Below, piece after piece: positions 46,597 through 59,600 of a stretch of 64,000 nt of DNA (the stretch's first letter is position 1; each line of letters opens with the position of its first letter). Source of the stretch: Gymnothorax reevesii (taxonomy: Eukaryota > Chordata > Actinopteri > Anguilliformes > Muraenidae); NCBI GenBank assembly GCA_029721435.1, contig CM056573.1, positions 47,714,501-47,778,500 on the forward strand, read 5' to 3'. The position numbers and the translations under genes are program-made. The notes beneath the pieces were generated by a model that did not search any database, was not told where the DNA came from, and saw only the letters and a list, made by a program, of their open reading frames with translations.

Positions 46597-47129
46597 CAGG
46601 AGTCTGTTTTATCACTTAAACTGTCCCCTACCATTGAGGATATTTTCCATCAATAATGACTGAATGCTTCCCCAGCCATTGACAGGAAATTCCGTCAATC
46701 AACATTTTCATTTTTTTATGGTGGAGGGTGTGGTTATAGATTTTCCAACATAAATTGGTATCGAAAGATTAATGAATGTTATAAAAAATGCTGGCAGTGG
46801 CTGGCCATGTTAAAAAAAAACACTGGTGGGGAAAGCGTTGAATGAATTTCCCAAATGAAGTGATGTTTGTGACTCTTTGAGGTCTTCGGTTCCTGATATG
46901 AAGATTACTGTGAAGGTAAACTCCTGGAATCAGGGCCTATTACGTTGCTGCAGTTGTGCAGATAATGGCCAACATTGCTTGTGTCTTATAGACATGACTT
47001 CGAGCATACGTGCAAGATAACAGCCACTCCAATTCTTTCGGAAAGTGTCACTTTTGACATGCTACTTTTTGCCTGTAACAGCCAGGGAAGACCTGCTTTC
47101 TATTTATTGTCCCCTCATTGCAAATCTTA
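46597..47129. other. chn2 3' untranslated or flanking region
   Basis: I find no AATAAA or ATTAAA here before the next transposon. The polyadenylation site is unresolved. AATAAA motifs downstream (about 48145, 48736 and 49681) are mostly inside mobile elements. Confidence 0.4.
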
Positions 47130-48290
47130 CAAACCCCAAGTGCAATGAAGTTTGGACATAGTGTACACCATGAATCAAAACAGAATACAATGATGTGCAA
47201 ATCCTTTTCGACCTATATTCCATTGAGTACACTACAAAGACAAGATATTTAATGTTCAAACTGATAAACTTTCTTTTTTTTTTAAAATATTCACTCATTT
47301 TGAATTTGGTGCCTGCATCGTGTTCAAAAAAAGCTGGGACTGGGGCATGTTTACCATTGTGTGACATCACCTTTCCTTTTAACAACAATCAACAAGCGTT
47401 TGGGAACTAAGGACACTAATTGTAGAAGCTTTGTAGGTGGAATTCGTTCCCATTCTTGCTTGATGTTCGACATCAATTGCTCAACAGTCCGGGGTCTCCG
47501 TTGTTGTATTTTGCACTTCATAATGTGCCACACATTTTCAATGGCGGACAGGTCTGGACTGCTGTTAGGCCAGTCTATTACCCACACTTTTTTACCACAA
47601 AGCCACGCTGTTGTAACACGTGCAGAATGTGCTTGGCATTGTCTTGCTGAAATAAGCAGGGACATCCCTGAAAAAGAAGTTGTTTGGATGGCTGCATACT
47701 GTATGTTGCTCCAAAACCTGTATGTACTTTTCAGCATTAATAGTGCCTTCACAGATTTGCAAGTTACCCATGCCATGGGCACTAACACATTCCCATACCA
47801 TCATAGATGCTGGGTTTTGAACTTTGTGCTGATAACAATCTGAATGGTCGTTTTCCTCTTTAGCGCAGAGGACACGGCATCCACGATTTCCAAAAACAAT
47901 TTGAAATGTGGACTCGTCAGACTACAGCACGCTTTTCCACTTTGTGTCAGTCCATCTTAGATGAGCTTTATGCCTAATCATGACACTCACCTGTTTCCAG
48001 TTAACTTGTTCACCTGTGGAATGTTGCAAAACGGTGTTTTTTGAGCATTCCTCAAGTTTCCTAGTCTTTTGTTGCCCCGTCCCTGCTTTTTTGGAACGTG
48101 TTGCAGCCATCAAATTCAAAATTAGTGAATATTTCCAAAAAAACAATAAAGTTTCTTAGTTTGAACATTAAATATCTTGTCTTTGTAGTGTACTCAATTA
48201 AATATAGGTCGAAAAGGGTTTGCAAATCATTGTACTCTGTTTTTATTCATGTTTTACACAATCTCCCAACTTCATTGGAATTGGGGTTTG
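47130..48290 (-). mobile_element. Tc1-like DNA transposon C, internal deletion derivative
   Basis: The left end CAAACCCCAAGTGCAATGAA follows TA at 47128-47129, and the right end (reverse complement CAAACCCCAATTCCAATGAA) is followed by TA at 48291-48292. At 1161 bp it is shorter than a full element. Compared with copy D, the N-terminal transposase region is deleted after 'catcttagatgagctt' near 47970. Confidence 0.88.
47351..47970 (-). pseudogene. Tc1-like transposase, C-terminal half
   Basis: The minus frame ends GDVTQW-stop at 47351 and holds DWPNSSPDLSAIENVWHIMK, the third part of the DDE catalytic signature. The QDN-type segment lies across a frameshift, and the DNA-binding domain is absent. 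Confidence 0.82.
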
Positions 48291-48587
48291 TAGTTAACAG
48301 CGAACCACAGGTTGCCACATTGCTGATGTGACTGACTTTTTTTGCTTTTTTGAATTTTTTTTTTTTTTTTTGTAATTGAGACATTAGGCATACAAAGCAC
48401 TTTTTCTTTTGCAAGATTGCCAAAAAATTACATTCTGGTCTTTTTTGTATACAGTGTGCCATTATAAAATGCAAATACTTTATCATCTGTTTGTACTGTC
48501 CGTTATACAACAGGTAAAAATTAATGTGCCTACTACTCTAAATGGCAAGAATTATGATTTCAAATTTTGTAAAAAAAAAAAAAAAAA

Positions 48588-48604
48588 GAATATATATATA
48601 TATA
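48588..48604. repeat. (TA)n at the edge of transposon E
   Basis: A short TA run follows a poly-A stretch and abuts the left terminus of element E. A similar TATATATA follows the right terminus, consistent with insertion into a TA-rich target. Confidence 0.6.
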
Positions 48605-49394
48605 CACTCAGAGGCAATGAAAACGCATTCAAATAATTTTGTGACTCAAATTTATTTTCTCATTTTAACAATTCAGATATGTTGGGTGGGTTGACTTTGA
48701 TGAATCAAATGTGTTAATGGGCCGATTTGGACAATAATAAACAGATTCATTAAACATAAAATCACAACACTGAACGGAACACACATTTAAAAATGAACTC
48801 AAAAGAACAGTCAGTATCGGGTGTGACCCCCACGAACATCCACACAGTCAGTACATTGTCTCCTCATGGATCTGACTAAGCGTCTTAGGTTGTCTTGGGG
48901 AAGTTGTCACCACTCTGCCTGTAGTGCATTCTGGAGTTGAGGTCTGGGTTTGAGGTCTGGGTGCTCTTGATGAAAGAGCTCGTCCCAGTTTGACATACTA
49001 CACCCATAACGTACTGATGCTGGACGTACTACACCCAAAACGGTGAGCCACTTGCTGGGCACTTACTCCCACCTCTAGCATACCCAGGGACCTGTTCCGT
49101 TGTTCAGTCGACAGACGTGGCATTATGACACTTAAGAATGTTTTTTGTGTGGCTTTTATAATGCCTTTATATAGGGAAGACAACCCCTCCTTCATTTCAA
49201 CCACTGTACTTGCACAACTCCTAATCCCATATGTTGCAATCAATATGGATTGATGAGAGTCCAACTCACACTGTTGAGTTTCATGATGATCATTCATGTG
49301 TAACGAGGTACACATTGTGACCCCAATGGTCACTTAAGAACTCAAATTGGACAAAAATAAACCAAAATTTAGAGTGTTGTGTTTTCATTGCCTT
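48605..49394 (-). mobile_element. Tc1-like element E, deletion derivative
   Basis: The ends are inverted repeats: CACTCAGAGGCAATGAAAAC on the left and, reversed, CTCAAAGGCAATGAAAACAC on the right, within TATA flanks. A minus-strand N-terminal transposase stretch starts at ATG 49123 (MPRLSTEQRNRSLGMLEVGV). The catalytic part is missing. This is a different subfamily from C and D. Confidence 0.8.
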
Positions 49395-50600
49395 TGAGTA
49401 TATATATGTTTCAACTTTCCAAATTCCATTGCAAAAGATATCAATTGTTACTCAGAAGAGTAATGTGCAAAGGGATGATATCACAGTACATTTTAAGATT
49501 TCAGTTCTGGCATCATGAGAACTCTACAAATGTAATTGTAATAGTATTATATTACATTTTTTCACTGTTTGGGATATTTAGTCGGAGATCTGGTTTTCAC
49601 TTTTAATACCAAAGGAATTATAATGGATTTTACATTTTTGCATAACTTTTCTTCAATCTGCTACCAGGATATAAAAACAAAAATAAACACTGACCTTGCA
49701 TTTATTAATTATTAAAAGGTACTAAATTATTGAACAATAAGTTAATTTTAATTGATCTCATGCTATGTAAGTGACTATTTGCATAACAAATCATTCTGTA
49801 ATATCATAGTTGAATTCTGGGAAATTAATACAGAATGAGAAACATTGTGGTAAGATTTAGAATTAAAACTCAAAAAGCTATGTGGCTGTCTTTTAACAGA
49901 ATGGAAATACTGTTCCTTCCAAAGTTTGGTCTTGTGTGTTTTCAGCTGATTTTTTTGTTCCTACATCATTCCTCTTGACAGAAACATTGTGCGATAAGTA
50001 TTTTTTTTATGTGTGTGTGAAGAATGTAAACTGGTGTGTGAATAATGAATTGTCAGTTGAATTTATTAAAATGTAAAACTTTGGTATGTGTTGAATTTGT
50101 GTCTATTTAACTGATGGTAATAGAAAGCCTGGCCTCGGTTGAGATAACATTTGACTCTTGAGCATAATTGCTGCCAGCCACTGTAGTGAATGTTCTTACA
50201 AACACTGCACATCGTTGATTTATCCAATTTGTACATGGACTTCTTTAAAATATGATTTTGCATTTCTCCAGATTTTGGCTTTTGACATCATTTGGTGATT
50301 TAAAGTTCTGTTCACCATGACGCCAAACTTCTTTTCAGTTTTCACTTCCAGGCAGGAGTAAGGCTGTATCCCAGACATGCAATTGCATACCAGTGTAGAA
50401 AAGATACCTTGAAATTGACCTGATTTCCCAGATAATCGATATTGTGAATTTGTCAGAAATTGACAAAGAATTTTTTTTTCTTTTGTCATTTTAATAACTT
50501 TCAATTACTTATAAATCAGTGGTGTGGCCAGACATTGAAATTGGGTGGACAAAAAACATCCCATTGAAGTGATTAAAAAATCCTGATTTGTTCTTTGGCA
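49395..50600. other. Flanking region 3' of chn2, nothing recognised
   Basis: AT-rich sequence without coding signal. It may contain the far 3' end of the chn2 transcript, but no convincing polyadenylation signal stands out. Confidence 0.4.
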
Positions 50601-51198
50601 TTTTTAACTTACCAGTCCTATGAGCCGATAAGCTACTGTCATGGAGTGGTGTCCGTCATCTGTCATCTGGAACATTTTTGATCTTGTTTTGGCCGGATGA
50701 ATTTTCCTGTAAATTTGCCAAAACACCCTATTAGACCATATCTCCAGAAGTTTTTTTTTCGGATTTTTGATTGAATCATTTTTGTCCGTTTTACGGGCCC
50801 TTGAAATTTTGGCCCCAATATTAAAGATGGGACTGAGAAATTAAAAAAAAAATTTCACAAAAACTACATGATAATTGTTTTTCTAAATCAGGCGAAAAAC
50901 TTTCCTTGGTACCATCAACGTACAATGTCAGTGTCATTTTGATTGAATCGACAGAAGTGGGTCCAGTGGGGGCGCTGTACTTCAGCATTGGATCCTATAG
51001 AGAGTATGCAGTATGGCCTATGGAGGCCAAATGGTTGCAGCTAGAGATTAAGTTTAAATCATCGACATTTAGGAAGTCATATATGACCTATATTTTGCCT
51101 GTGTTAAAGTTTACCTCAGATTACCTTGAAAGGTCAAACTTGAGGTCAAGCAAAATGTAACAATTTTCAAAAGCTTTTAGGCTTGAAAATATAGACGA

Positions 51199-51201
<3 letters not shown>

Positions 51202-51247
<46 letters not shown>
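51202..51247. repeat. (AT)n microsatellite
   Basis: An uninterrupted run of alternating A and T of about 46 bases. Confidence 0.95.
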
Positions 51248-51611
51248 TTATAGGAAGTCATATATGAACTTTCATTTGGTGGCCTTGAACTTGACGTTCA
51301 GTGACCTTCGAAGGTCAAACTTCACATGGTGAAATTTCAATGACTTCTATCATCAATACTATTACAGATAGAGCTTAAGGTTTGTATTGTAGGCATATAG
51401 TCTCATATAGTTTCATTTGGCAGCCTTGAACTTGACTTTAATGATCTTCAACAGCCAAACTTTACAGTAAAATTTCAATTACTTATATCAGCAAAATCAA
51501 AACAGATAGAGTATAAGTTGGTGTTTGAGATGTATAGATGTAAACTTGACCTAGTGAAAATTCCATTTCTGCCACTAAAAAGGTCAGGGATAGAGTCTAA
51601 GTTTGCATCAC

Positions 51612-52285
51612 AGACTTAACTGCCAGAATTTATACCGTTCAGGCGGTGGATGATATATGTCTGTTAGATATTTGGCTGAATTTTTTTTCCAGTGGAAGGC
51701 CTTTGGGTAGACAGGAAAATCCCAAATTTTCAGGTTCCAAAAGTGAATGTTTTGGTTGCTAGGGCCTCCAGAAGGGTCACCCTCTGGAGGGCCAAAATTG
51801 AACTTTTAAGAAAAATAGGTTTTTGAGTTGAAGCTTCATTTTCGCTGATGTCAATTGGTCTTGGGAGTAATTTTGGAAAATTTCAAAATTTTGGTGGGTT
51901 GTTGAGGGTGCCACCTAAAGGGGGTGCTTGAAAACACCACTTTGAGCCCAAGTAGCACTTACATTTGAGGCATTCCTTGACTGCGCCCTCATTATCCCAA
52001 GCTTGTTTATGCAAGATATGATTCTATCATAGCGCCTTGTGATATTCCACTGAAAAATTGTAGTGGCATGGTGTGGGCGCGGAATTATAGGTGGCACTCA
52101 AATGGGTGAAAATGCAAAAATAGGGGGTATTCTGCAGCTGTAGATCTCATGCGCCCCCATGAGATTTGAATGAAATCTGGTTTATTTGATAGCCCTACAT
52201 GTCCACAAAATGAGTCAATAAGACTGAAGTGGGGTTCAACTGTATTAACCCCTTTTTGACCAGTAAGGCAAGGTTTCAAACGCGA
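51612..52285 (+). repeat. Large inverted repeat, left arm
   Basis: This arm is the imperfect reverse complement of 53018-53700. Matching landmarks include 'ctgccagaatttata', 'accctctggagggcc' and 'cctttttgacca'. The spacer is about 730 bases. Confidence 0.8.
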
Positions 52286-53017
52286 ATTAGTGCAATATAT
52301 GGTCTATGGATTGAATAAAGGGATGAAGGCAACAAGGCATGATGGAAAGGTAAGCAACTGAAGGTGCCAAGGTACCCTTGGCCAAGGGTTATTTCATTAG
52401 CTGGAGGGCCTGAAATAAAAATCTAGTCATCCAACTGAGCAGCTGTGAGACTGGGACAAAAAAAGCAATACATGTAACTGCACACATGTGGGTGGGCCCA
52501 GGACGGGGGATCAGATAGAAACCTCTGCTGAGCAGAAGGTGGAAAAGATCATCAAAAAGGAGTCTCCAAATTTACTCATTCACATCTGTATACATCAAGC
52601 TGTTGCACTGTATACTTTCAGTTTCACCTGACAACGTTGTTATCTCCCAAAAATAACAGACTAAGGGGGAAAACCAAGTGTCTGACATCATACTTTCACC
52701 TGAGTTTTCTCTAACAATGTAGGGATGATGGAGATAATGAGTGATTTATTTTCCTGAAATTAGCATGACAAAAGAAGTAATTTTTTTTAATTTATTTATG
52801 AGCGGTGAAGCGTGCAACCTGTCCAGCCCCGCCTCCAATCTTCTAAACATTCCAACGGAAGTCAGCAGAAGGCCAGACCCTATCCATTGGTTCAGAAGAG
52901 AGCTTTAAATTGCTGATTGCTCCACTAAAAATTATCCATTGGCATTGAATTCAAACTGACACCAATGCTGACTTATGTACCGTAACAGCACTACATAGAC
53001 AAGTGTATAGAATGGTC

Positions 53018-53700
53018 ACGTCAAACCTTTCAGAATGATGGTCAAAAAGGATAAAAACAGTTGAACCCCACATCAATCTTTTTGGTGTACATAGTGGACA
53101 TGTTACTATCAAATAGAACATGTTTCATTCAAATCTGATGGGGGCGCATGGAGATCTACAGACGCGGAATACCTCTATTTTTGCATTTTCACCGATTTAA
53201 GCGCCACCTATAGTTTCGCGCCCTCAGAATACCACTATAATTTTAAAGGGAATAGTACAAAGCAAAGTAAAAACTTGGGCTAATGAGGGCGCAAGTAAGG
53301 AATGCCTCAAATGTGACTGCAACTTTGGTCCAAGATGGTGTTTTCAGGTGCCCCCTATAGGTGGCGCCCTCAACAGCCCACCAAAATTTCATAATTTTCC
53401 AAAGCTCCTCCTAATATAGACTGACAACAGTAAAAATGAAACTGGGCTATTGAGGAATCACTGAGATATTTCAACTCAAATACCTTTTTTTCTTTAAAGG
53501 TCGATTTTGGCCCTCTGGAGGGTGACCCTTCTCGAGACCATAAAAACCAAACCGTCGACTTCTGGAACATGAAAACCTGGATTTTTCCTATTTACTAATA
53601 CATCTTACACCAAAAGAAATGTCAACCCATTTACTATCACACATACATCAACCCCTAATAGAAATCCACCTGACTGTTATAAATTCTGGCAGTTAAAGGA
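53018..53700 (-). repeat. Large inverted repeat, right arm
   Basis: This arm is the reverse-complement partner of 51612-52285. The landmarks 'tggtcaaaaaggat', 'ggccctctggagggtgaccc' and 'tataaattctggcag' appear in the expected reversed order. The pair could be one foldback element or two opposed copies of the same repeat. Confidence 0.8.
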
Positions 53701-54039
53701 ATTCACACATGAACTTTCATTTGGTGACATTCAGTTTGACTGTTGGTGACCTTTGAAGCTAAAACTTGACATAATACATACAACGAGCATATAGCCTTCT
53801 CACTAATGGTTTTTGTTACCCTGGGCTCTCGACGAAGGTCAAAGTTTGCCTATGAAAAACCTCCGTTTGTCCGGTACTTTTTTCTGGTTGCCATACTCTA
53901 AATATCTGTGCCAAAGTCCAAGGCATCCGAGAGATATTTCAAAGGAGCCATCATAGTAAGCTGCTGAAGGCACTTGGTATCCCTCTGATATCTGAAATAA
54001 TATCTTGAAATAGGGTATCCCTGTACAATAGAATTTTTA

Positions 54040-54476
54040 TTAAGGATTCCCCTGTGCGGGATCTTAACACAGTCTTCCTGTCTAAATATCTGGCTCAGGG
54101 CAGCCAGAGTGCTGGTACCCTTATGTCTAACATCATGGGTGATGGTCATTCCCCTTGTGAGACTGCTTATTCATCTGGGACATCTCTGCTGAGGCTGCGT
54201 GGAGGTGTGTCCACCACTGAGGACGGGGTTGTGGACTCCTTGAGGTGTATCCTCTTCAGTGGTGGATGCGGCGCCGCAGACTTGAGGAGCGTGTTATGGT
54301 CAAATTCTTTGAGAAGGCCTTTTAGTCGTTACATTGTATGCTCTAACTCTGCCATAAGTGAATACTTTAATATTTTAAATTTTGTGTAATATATATAACG
54401 TGTCATTTGCCTGTATAAATTATGTATCTGTGCTCTCTCCCTTGCGGAGGTTTTCAATAAATAAATAAATAAAAGA
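54040..54476 (+). repeat. Repeat fragment ending in (AAAT)n
   Basis: The block ends in an (AAAT)n tail at about 54460-54475, typical of non-LTR retrotransposon 3' ends. A 111-codon frame lies at 54054-54389, but I do not recognise the product and see no reverse transcriptase motif. Confidence 0.35.
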
Positions 54477-56190
54477 CAATGACTTGTATTGCCAAAACAA
54501 TCACATATGGAGCCTGTTTGTGTTAGAGACTAATAGGACGTCATAATTGCGGTCCATTTTCTGACCTCATTTCGACCTTCTGTGACCTTTAAAGTTCACA
54601 GTTGACGTATTGATTTTTCAATGACATGTATCACCAAAACTGCTTCAGAGTTTAGGATTGTACAAAGGATTACAGGAGGTCTGATAAATGTAACCTGACA
54701 TTGACCTTCAATGATTCGAAGGTCAAATTTCACATTAAATTTTCATAACTTGTATCATCACTATAAGATTACTTGCCGGTAAGCTACAGGACCCTTGGTC
54801 CTATTTTTCTTTATTAACTCTTTAACTCTTTATTGTTAGTCATAACAATAATCCAGTGGCAATTAGCAATTAAAGACACAGCTTTTTCCTTAATGTAGGC
54901 TAAATGCTACTAGATTATATGATAAATTCAGTTCAGAAAATAATTCACTCTCTTGGCTCTTGCTATTCGAAAGGCAAACTGCCCAACAACTTCCGCGCTA
55001 CCTTTTTCAGGAAAATCAGGCGATCAAACATGCGCTTCATAATTGTCTAAATTGTTTGAATTTAATTTTTTTTTAAAAACTAAGATTTTAACACTTCTAC
55101 ACAATTTCAAATAGGCCTTAACACTGATTGATATGTACTAAATCGCTCGTCCATTTGAATGGCTGCCGTCTTACCTTAATGAGGAGAAATGGTCGCACCT
55201 GATAGTGTGGAATGTTTGCTGAGTGAATGTATGGTCAATTATGAAAAATGATCGAGAACAATAAGTCAGGACTACAAACTGGTGGTAAAGGGAAGTTCTC
55301 TGCCCACCCTATTTTCAGCTCTGTCTATATGAAGGTAAATCCCTATGGCCACGTTAAAAATAGCCTTATTTATCAACGGGATAGGTCGCGTTGTCCAAAT
55401 TACACTTTATTAATAACTGGATGTGCTATGCTATGACGTTCACAATGCGCAGGGCTGGGTTAATGAGAGGAGTAATTAGCCTACACTGTAGCCTACTTAT
55501 TCTACGTAACTGTAAGATCTTTCTCAGGTCAAGACCAATGTCGTAAGAGAGTGGAGGCAATTTTGTAGGTACTTCCTCGTCCTATCTGAGAACGAACCTA
55601 CCTTGCCGCTCGCCGGAATGACTCCTTTGATGTGGTTGTGAGCCAATGATGAAAAGAACAGGTGGGTGAACCGCCAATCAGCGTGTCCAGGTAGGAATGC
55701 TGCAGAACGACTCGCTCAAGAGGATCCACTCTCTTCATCAGTAGCACCTCTCCAAAAGGGTTTCGATCTCTGAGGGAAGAATACATTTCATCCGAATGGA
55801 AGGCAACATATGGTTTTATATTTAAAACAGGTGCTTAACAGAGCCATTCTTTACTAGAAGGTGAAGAAAAAGGTTCGGGTACTTCGATAAATTGAATTGT
55901 ATGTCCCAAACCATGGATTAAAAATCATACGTGAGGAGCGAACTGCGTAAAAAAGTCATCAAGAAGGAGCGATATAAGGGCAAGTTAATCTAGGTGAGTG
56001 TCTTCTGACAGGTGCATGGCTCATTCCTCAGAGGTGATTCTAAATTTTGTTATTGAATAACAGCTCATATTGCTGCTTGAAGTTTCAGGTGAACGAAAAA
56101 CATTCCTCCTTTGTAAAAAATATTTTTTAAAAATGCTACAACCATCATGTGCCATCGGATTTTATCTGTGTGCAACAACTGTCCCTCCAT
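54477..56190. other. Region upstream of prr15
   Basis: It holds decayed AGGTCA-type repeat units to about 54770, then unique-looking sequence. A non-AT-driven 62-codon minus frame lies at 55786-55598, but it may simply be 5' leader or regulatory DNA. A plausible acceptor, 'ctccattgtcatag', ends at 56198, which would fit an untranslated first exon further left. Confidence 0.4.
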
Positions 56191-56227
56191 TGTCATAGGT
56201 AAGCTTTACCCAACATCTTGAGGTGAA

Positions 56228-56593
56228 ATGGCCGAGAAAACCCCATGGTGGAAAACAGCCTTTATAATTCGGCGGAGAGGCGGCTCTAGTTCCAAAGAGC
56301 CGGGTCCTATCCCGCAAGAAACTTCTACAGGTACTCAATCTGTTGGAGCTACGACTCCAGCCACTCACTCCAACTCATCAACAGTCACAGACTCATCGGA
56401 CAACACTCGCCTGATTAAGAGCGAATCTACGGAGGACCGGGTACGTAAGCAGGCCTTCACTGAGAGACGATTATTGACAATCTCGCGTTCCGGTCGTTTT
56501 AAAGAAAATCGTCGGAAACGAGTCAACGTCCTCGAAAATAACAACCTTTATGATGAGGACAGTGCGGCAAAGAGTCAAGAGAGCTTAAGATGA
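56228..56593 (+). CDS. prr15: prr15-like, proline-rich protein 15
   Basis: The 121-residue intact frame starts MAEKTPWWKTAF and contains LTISRSGRFKENRRKR (residues 83-98) and LENNNLYDED. The N-terminal WWK and the SGRFKE motif are signatures of PRR15 and PRR15L; the middle is Ser/Thr-rich and low in similarity. The role of PRR15 is poorly defined; links to proliferation and trophoblast survival are reported in mammals. The paralogue prr15l cannot be excluded by motif alone, but lying between chn2 and fkbp14 favours prr15. The coding region is in one exon, with a possible splice acceptor 30 bases upstream. Confidence 0.87.
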   Translation: MAEKTPWWKTAFIIRRRGGSSSKEPGPIPQETSTGTQSVGATTPATHSNSSTVTDSSDNTRLIKSESTEDRVRKQAFTERRLLTISRSGRFKENRRKRVNVLENNNLYDEDSAAKSQESLR

Positions 56594-56668
56594 TCAAAAC
56601 TTCACTTTTCCACTGGAGCAAGGCATGAGAGTATCAAAAAAGTCTTTGTGCATTTTAATTATTGTTTT

Positions 56669-56674
56669 AATAAA
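56669..56674 (+). terminator. prr15: prr15 polyadenylation signal
   Basis: An AATAAA lies 76 bases after the prr15 stop codon, which gives a plausible short 3' UTR. Confidence 0.6.
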
Positions 56675-59600
56675 TTTCCCTACTCGTAATGACAATTATT
56701 TAATAGCTGAAGCTTTACATCGGACAATGTACTGGACGATGGATGATGTTCCGCTTTAGCAGCCGACGAATGAAGTGGATGTCGCCGATCTGGAACTGAG
56801 AAACGGAGGATCCCAAATCCTGTGTTGTGAGACTCAATGGCATCTAGGCCTATTTTTAACATTTTCGAGCGCTGATCTCATGTAATTAATATATAAACCA
56901 TTTTATTGATAGAATGCTAAACTTGCTCTGCACGGGCCTCAGAAAATACAGGGTGCAGTAGCTATGTTTTCTATGAAGGACATTTTATGAAGGTTTTGTC
57001 TTAATTTTGATGGAGCTTAAGATGGGGGGGGGGGGGCGAGTCTTTTTGGGGATAAACACTCAGGCCTACTGTAAAAGTTGGACGCAAGACAGCACTTCGA
57101 AGGTTGGGAGGGCCGATGAACTTGTCGACCCAGAGAAATGCTTGTTTTTTTTTTTTCTTCTTCTTCTTCTTCTCTAAATTATACCAAGCACCGTTTTTCA
57201 GCTGTGTTTGTTTTCATCTCTGACCGGTGCCTGGTCAGGGAATGAAACAGTCAGGAAGTCTGTTGGGTTTCGAGGGGAGAGGGAAGGATATACCTTGAAG
57301 TGCATGTGTTGGTTAAGTGGTTTAATTTTCATGTTTCATATTGCATATCGCGATTTTCACGTGATGCCTTCGACCTCACGTCCAGAACTCCAGAACCAGG
57401 TTTTTATGTTCAAAGGAATATTGATTTTGTGGCAAAATACTTAATACCAGCCGATCTGCATCTATTCGCAGATTGATGTCATATTTCACTGAAATACAGC
57501 CTTCCATTAGATTTTTTTTACACTGTTTTGAGAGGAAGAATTTAACTTGTTATGCAAACATTGAACCAACTATTACTTTCTAGACTTACTTCAATGAAAA
57601 GTAAGATTTAAGGTCTATTAAATGGCTTAAATATTTTAAGCGTTTACAACAGCTTTAACTTCATAACCATCTGGTTACAAATTGTGCTTCATAGGTAGTG
57701 CCCCAATATATCACAGTTTCTAAGTATTTTACCGGTCTATCACAGCCATTACAGGAAAAACGACAAAATGCAGTGTTGGCATCACAAGACATTTGTTGAC
57801 TCATTGGACACCAACAGCTAAGAGCAAAAAATGCAGCCAAATCACTCATTGTAATTTAAACATCCAATGAAAATCTATTCATGAACAAGTCATCAGTTCT
57901 CAGGGAAAGAATGTCAATGGTCTCATTGCATTAAGCATAATTTTTTGCTGAGCAGAATTGGTCTATTGTATGTTGACTGTACTGTTGTGATAACTGGGTG
58001 TGATGTTTACTAGCAACTCAATTCTGACTGACATACATGCAATACTGGAACACGAACAGAGAAATATTGTTCAACCCACTTCACTTCCTCTATTGAATGT
58101 ACAGCCATCAGTTTAATATTTCCTGTGTAACATTTGTTTTTGCATTATTAAGAAACCATTTTTACTTAGAGCTGTAATTGGTCATGTAATAAAGATGTAT
58201 TTTCTATAGCACAATAAAATGGGAGTAATGTGGATATTTTAAAGATATTTGTGCAGGCATCAGTCCATCCACCAGACCCTTGGTGTCAGAAAGTTGCCTC
58301 AGTGCAGCTGAGGTTTTAATTACTGCCATTGCCTTTATATTAGTCATGTTCTGTTCGTATTTTTTGTAATAGTGAAAAATTAAAACCTTTTCATGCCTTC
58401 CCAACCTCATCTCCAAAAAGTAGAATTAAATGAAATCTTGTCTCCGGTTGCTGTCACTCGGGGGACAGCTACTGCATGTGTCCAAGTGGGCATGAGCTTA
58501 CGGAAATCTAATTATTATCTATTTAATGATCCACTGAGAAGGTACTAGGTGCAAATCCACCGTAAGCAGTAAAGGCACATTTAAAAAAAAAGGATTGGAA
58601 GCCACAGTGTGGAAACTGAGGAAAAACAACTCAAAAGGCTTTGGACTGATGGCGTAGTCTTGGATGGTCTGTCAGACTGGGGGAAAACAGGATCAAAAGC
58701 GGAAGAGCACGCCGCAGTCTGGTACAGGCCCAACGTCTGTACCGAGAAGCCAATCCTGGGTACAAGGCACAGAGGGCAGGGCCCATTCTCAAACTCTTAG
58801 CTTGGAGAGACCAGCGGACTCGCCGAATCGGAGCTGGATAGCACAGAGAGATATCCCTAATAAAGTGGTTAACAGTATTTCTTAGATGCTGAGAATAAAG
58901 GTTAAGAGCTCAAGGCTAAACTGTCTGGAGGACAATGAAAAAAAACAATCCAGTTGAGAAGGAACATAGACCGGAAACTTAAACATTAGACGTAACAATC
59001 AGCAATTGGGAACAGGGGGTAGAAGAAGCACAGAAGGCAAGGTGATTCATGGGACATCAATTGAATAAGGAGAACGAATGAGAGGAACAGAAGAAAAACC
59101 TGACAAGAATAGATGGAGTGTGGGGAAAAATTATAAAGAAAATTCAGGATGTAACAATCTATCAATCATTTTTTCCTAATTGGTGTGCATTTATAAAACA
59201 ATAATCGGGTTTTGGAATTGTGCCCTGCTGAAACTCACTCAGGCAGAGGGCAGAGTTTGATGCGTAACACTTTGCAATATACTGAACCATTTCTCACTTC
59301 AGTAACATGCCTTTATTTAAACATTATTGTGTGATGCCTTATAACATGCTTTTCAAATAACCAATACTCCCTTTCAAAGGTGACAATTTATATCCATGAA
59401 GGATCACAGTTCCAATTATGCATCACTCTAGTGTTTGCGAAGGCAAGATGAATCATGTTTTTTTTTTTTTTGACGTGCATATATGGAGTCAGATAGACAA
59501 GGGTTGGAATCAATGACTCTTCTATTATCTTTAATTAGTAATGAATTTTATGGGAGCGTTTGGATTACCACTGGTAAAATTATGGAATGTACTGTAATAC

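Larger units (their letters stand above)
50900..54770. repeat. Repeat cluster with recurrent AGGTCA-containing units
   Basis: Diverged units containing 'ttcatttggtg', 'ccttgaacttgac' and 'gaaggtcaaacttcac' recur near 51130, 51270, 51415, 53710 and 54700, with further decayed versions near 53830 and 54590. The clearest unit has the palindrome TGACCTTCGAAGGTCA at 51302-51317. The large inverted repeat 51612-53700 lies within the cluster. The family is not recognised and no protein is encoded. Confidence 0.55.

Noticed and set aside
54054..54389. 111-codon frame as a gene
   Set aside because: It sits directly in front of an (AAAT)n tail and has no recognisable domain; more likely part of a retroposed repeat.
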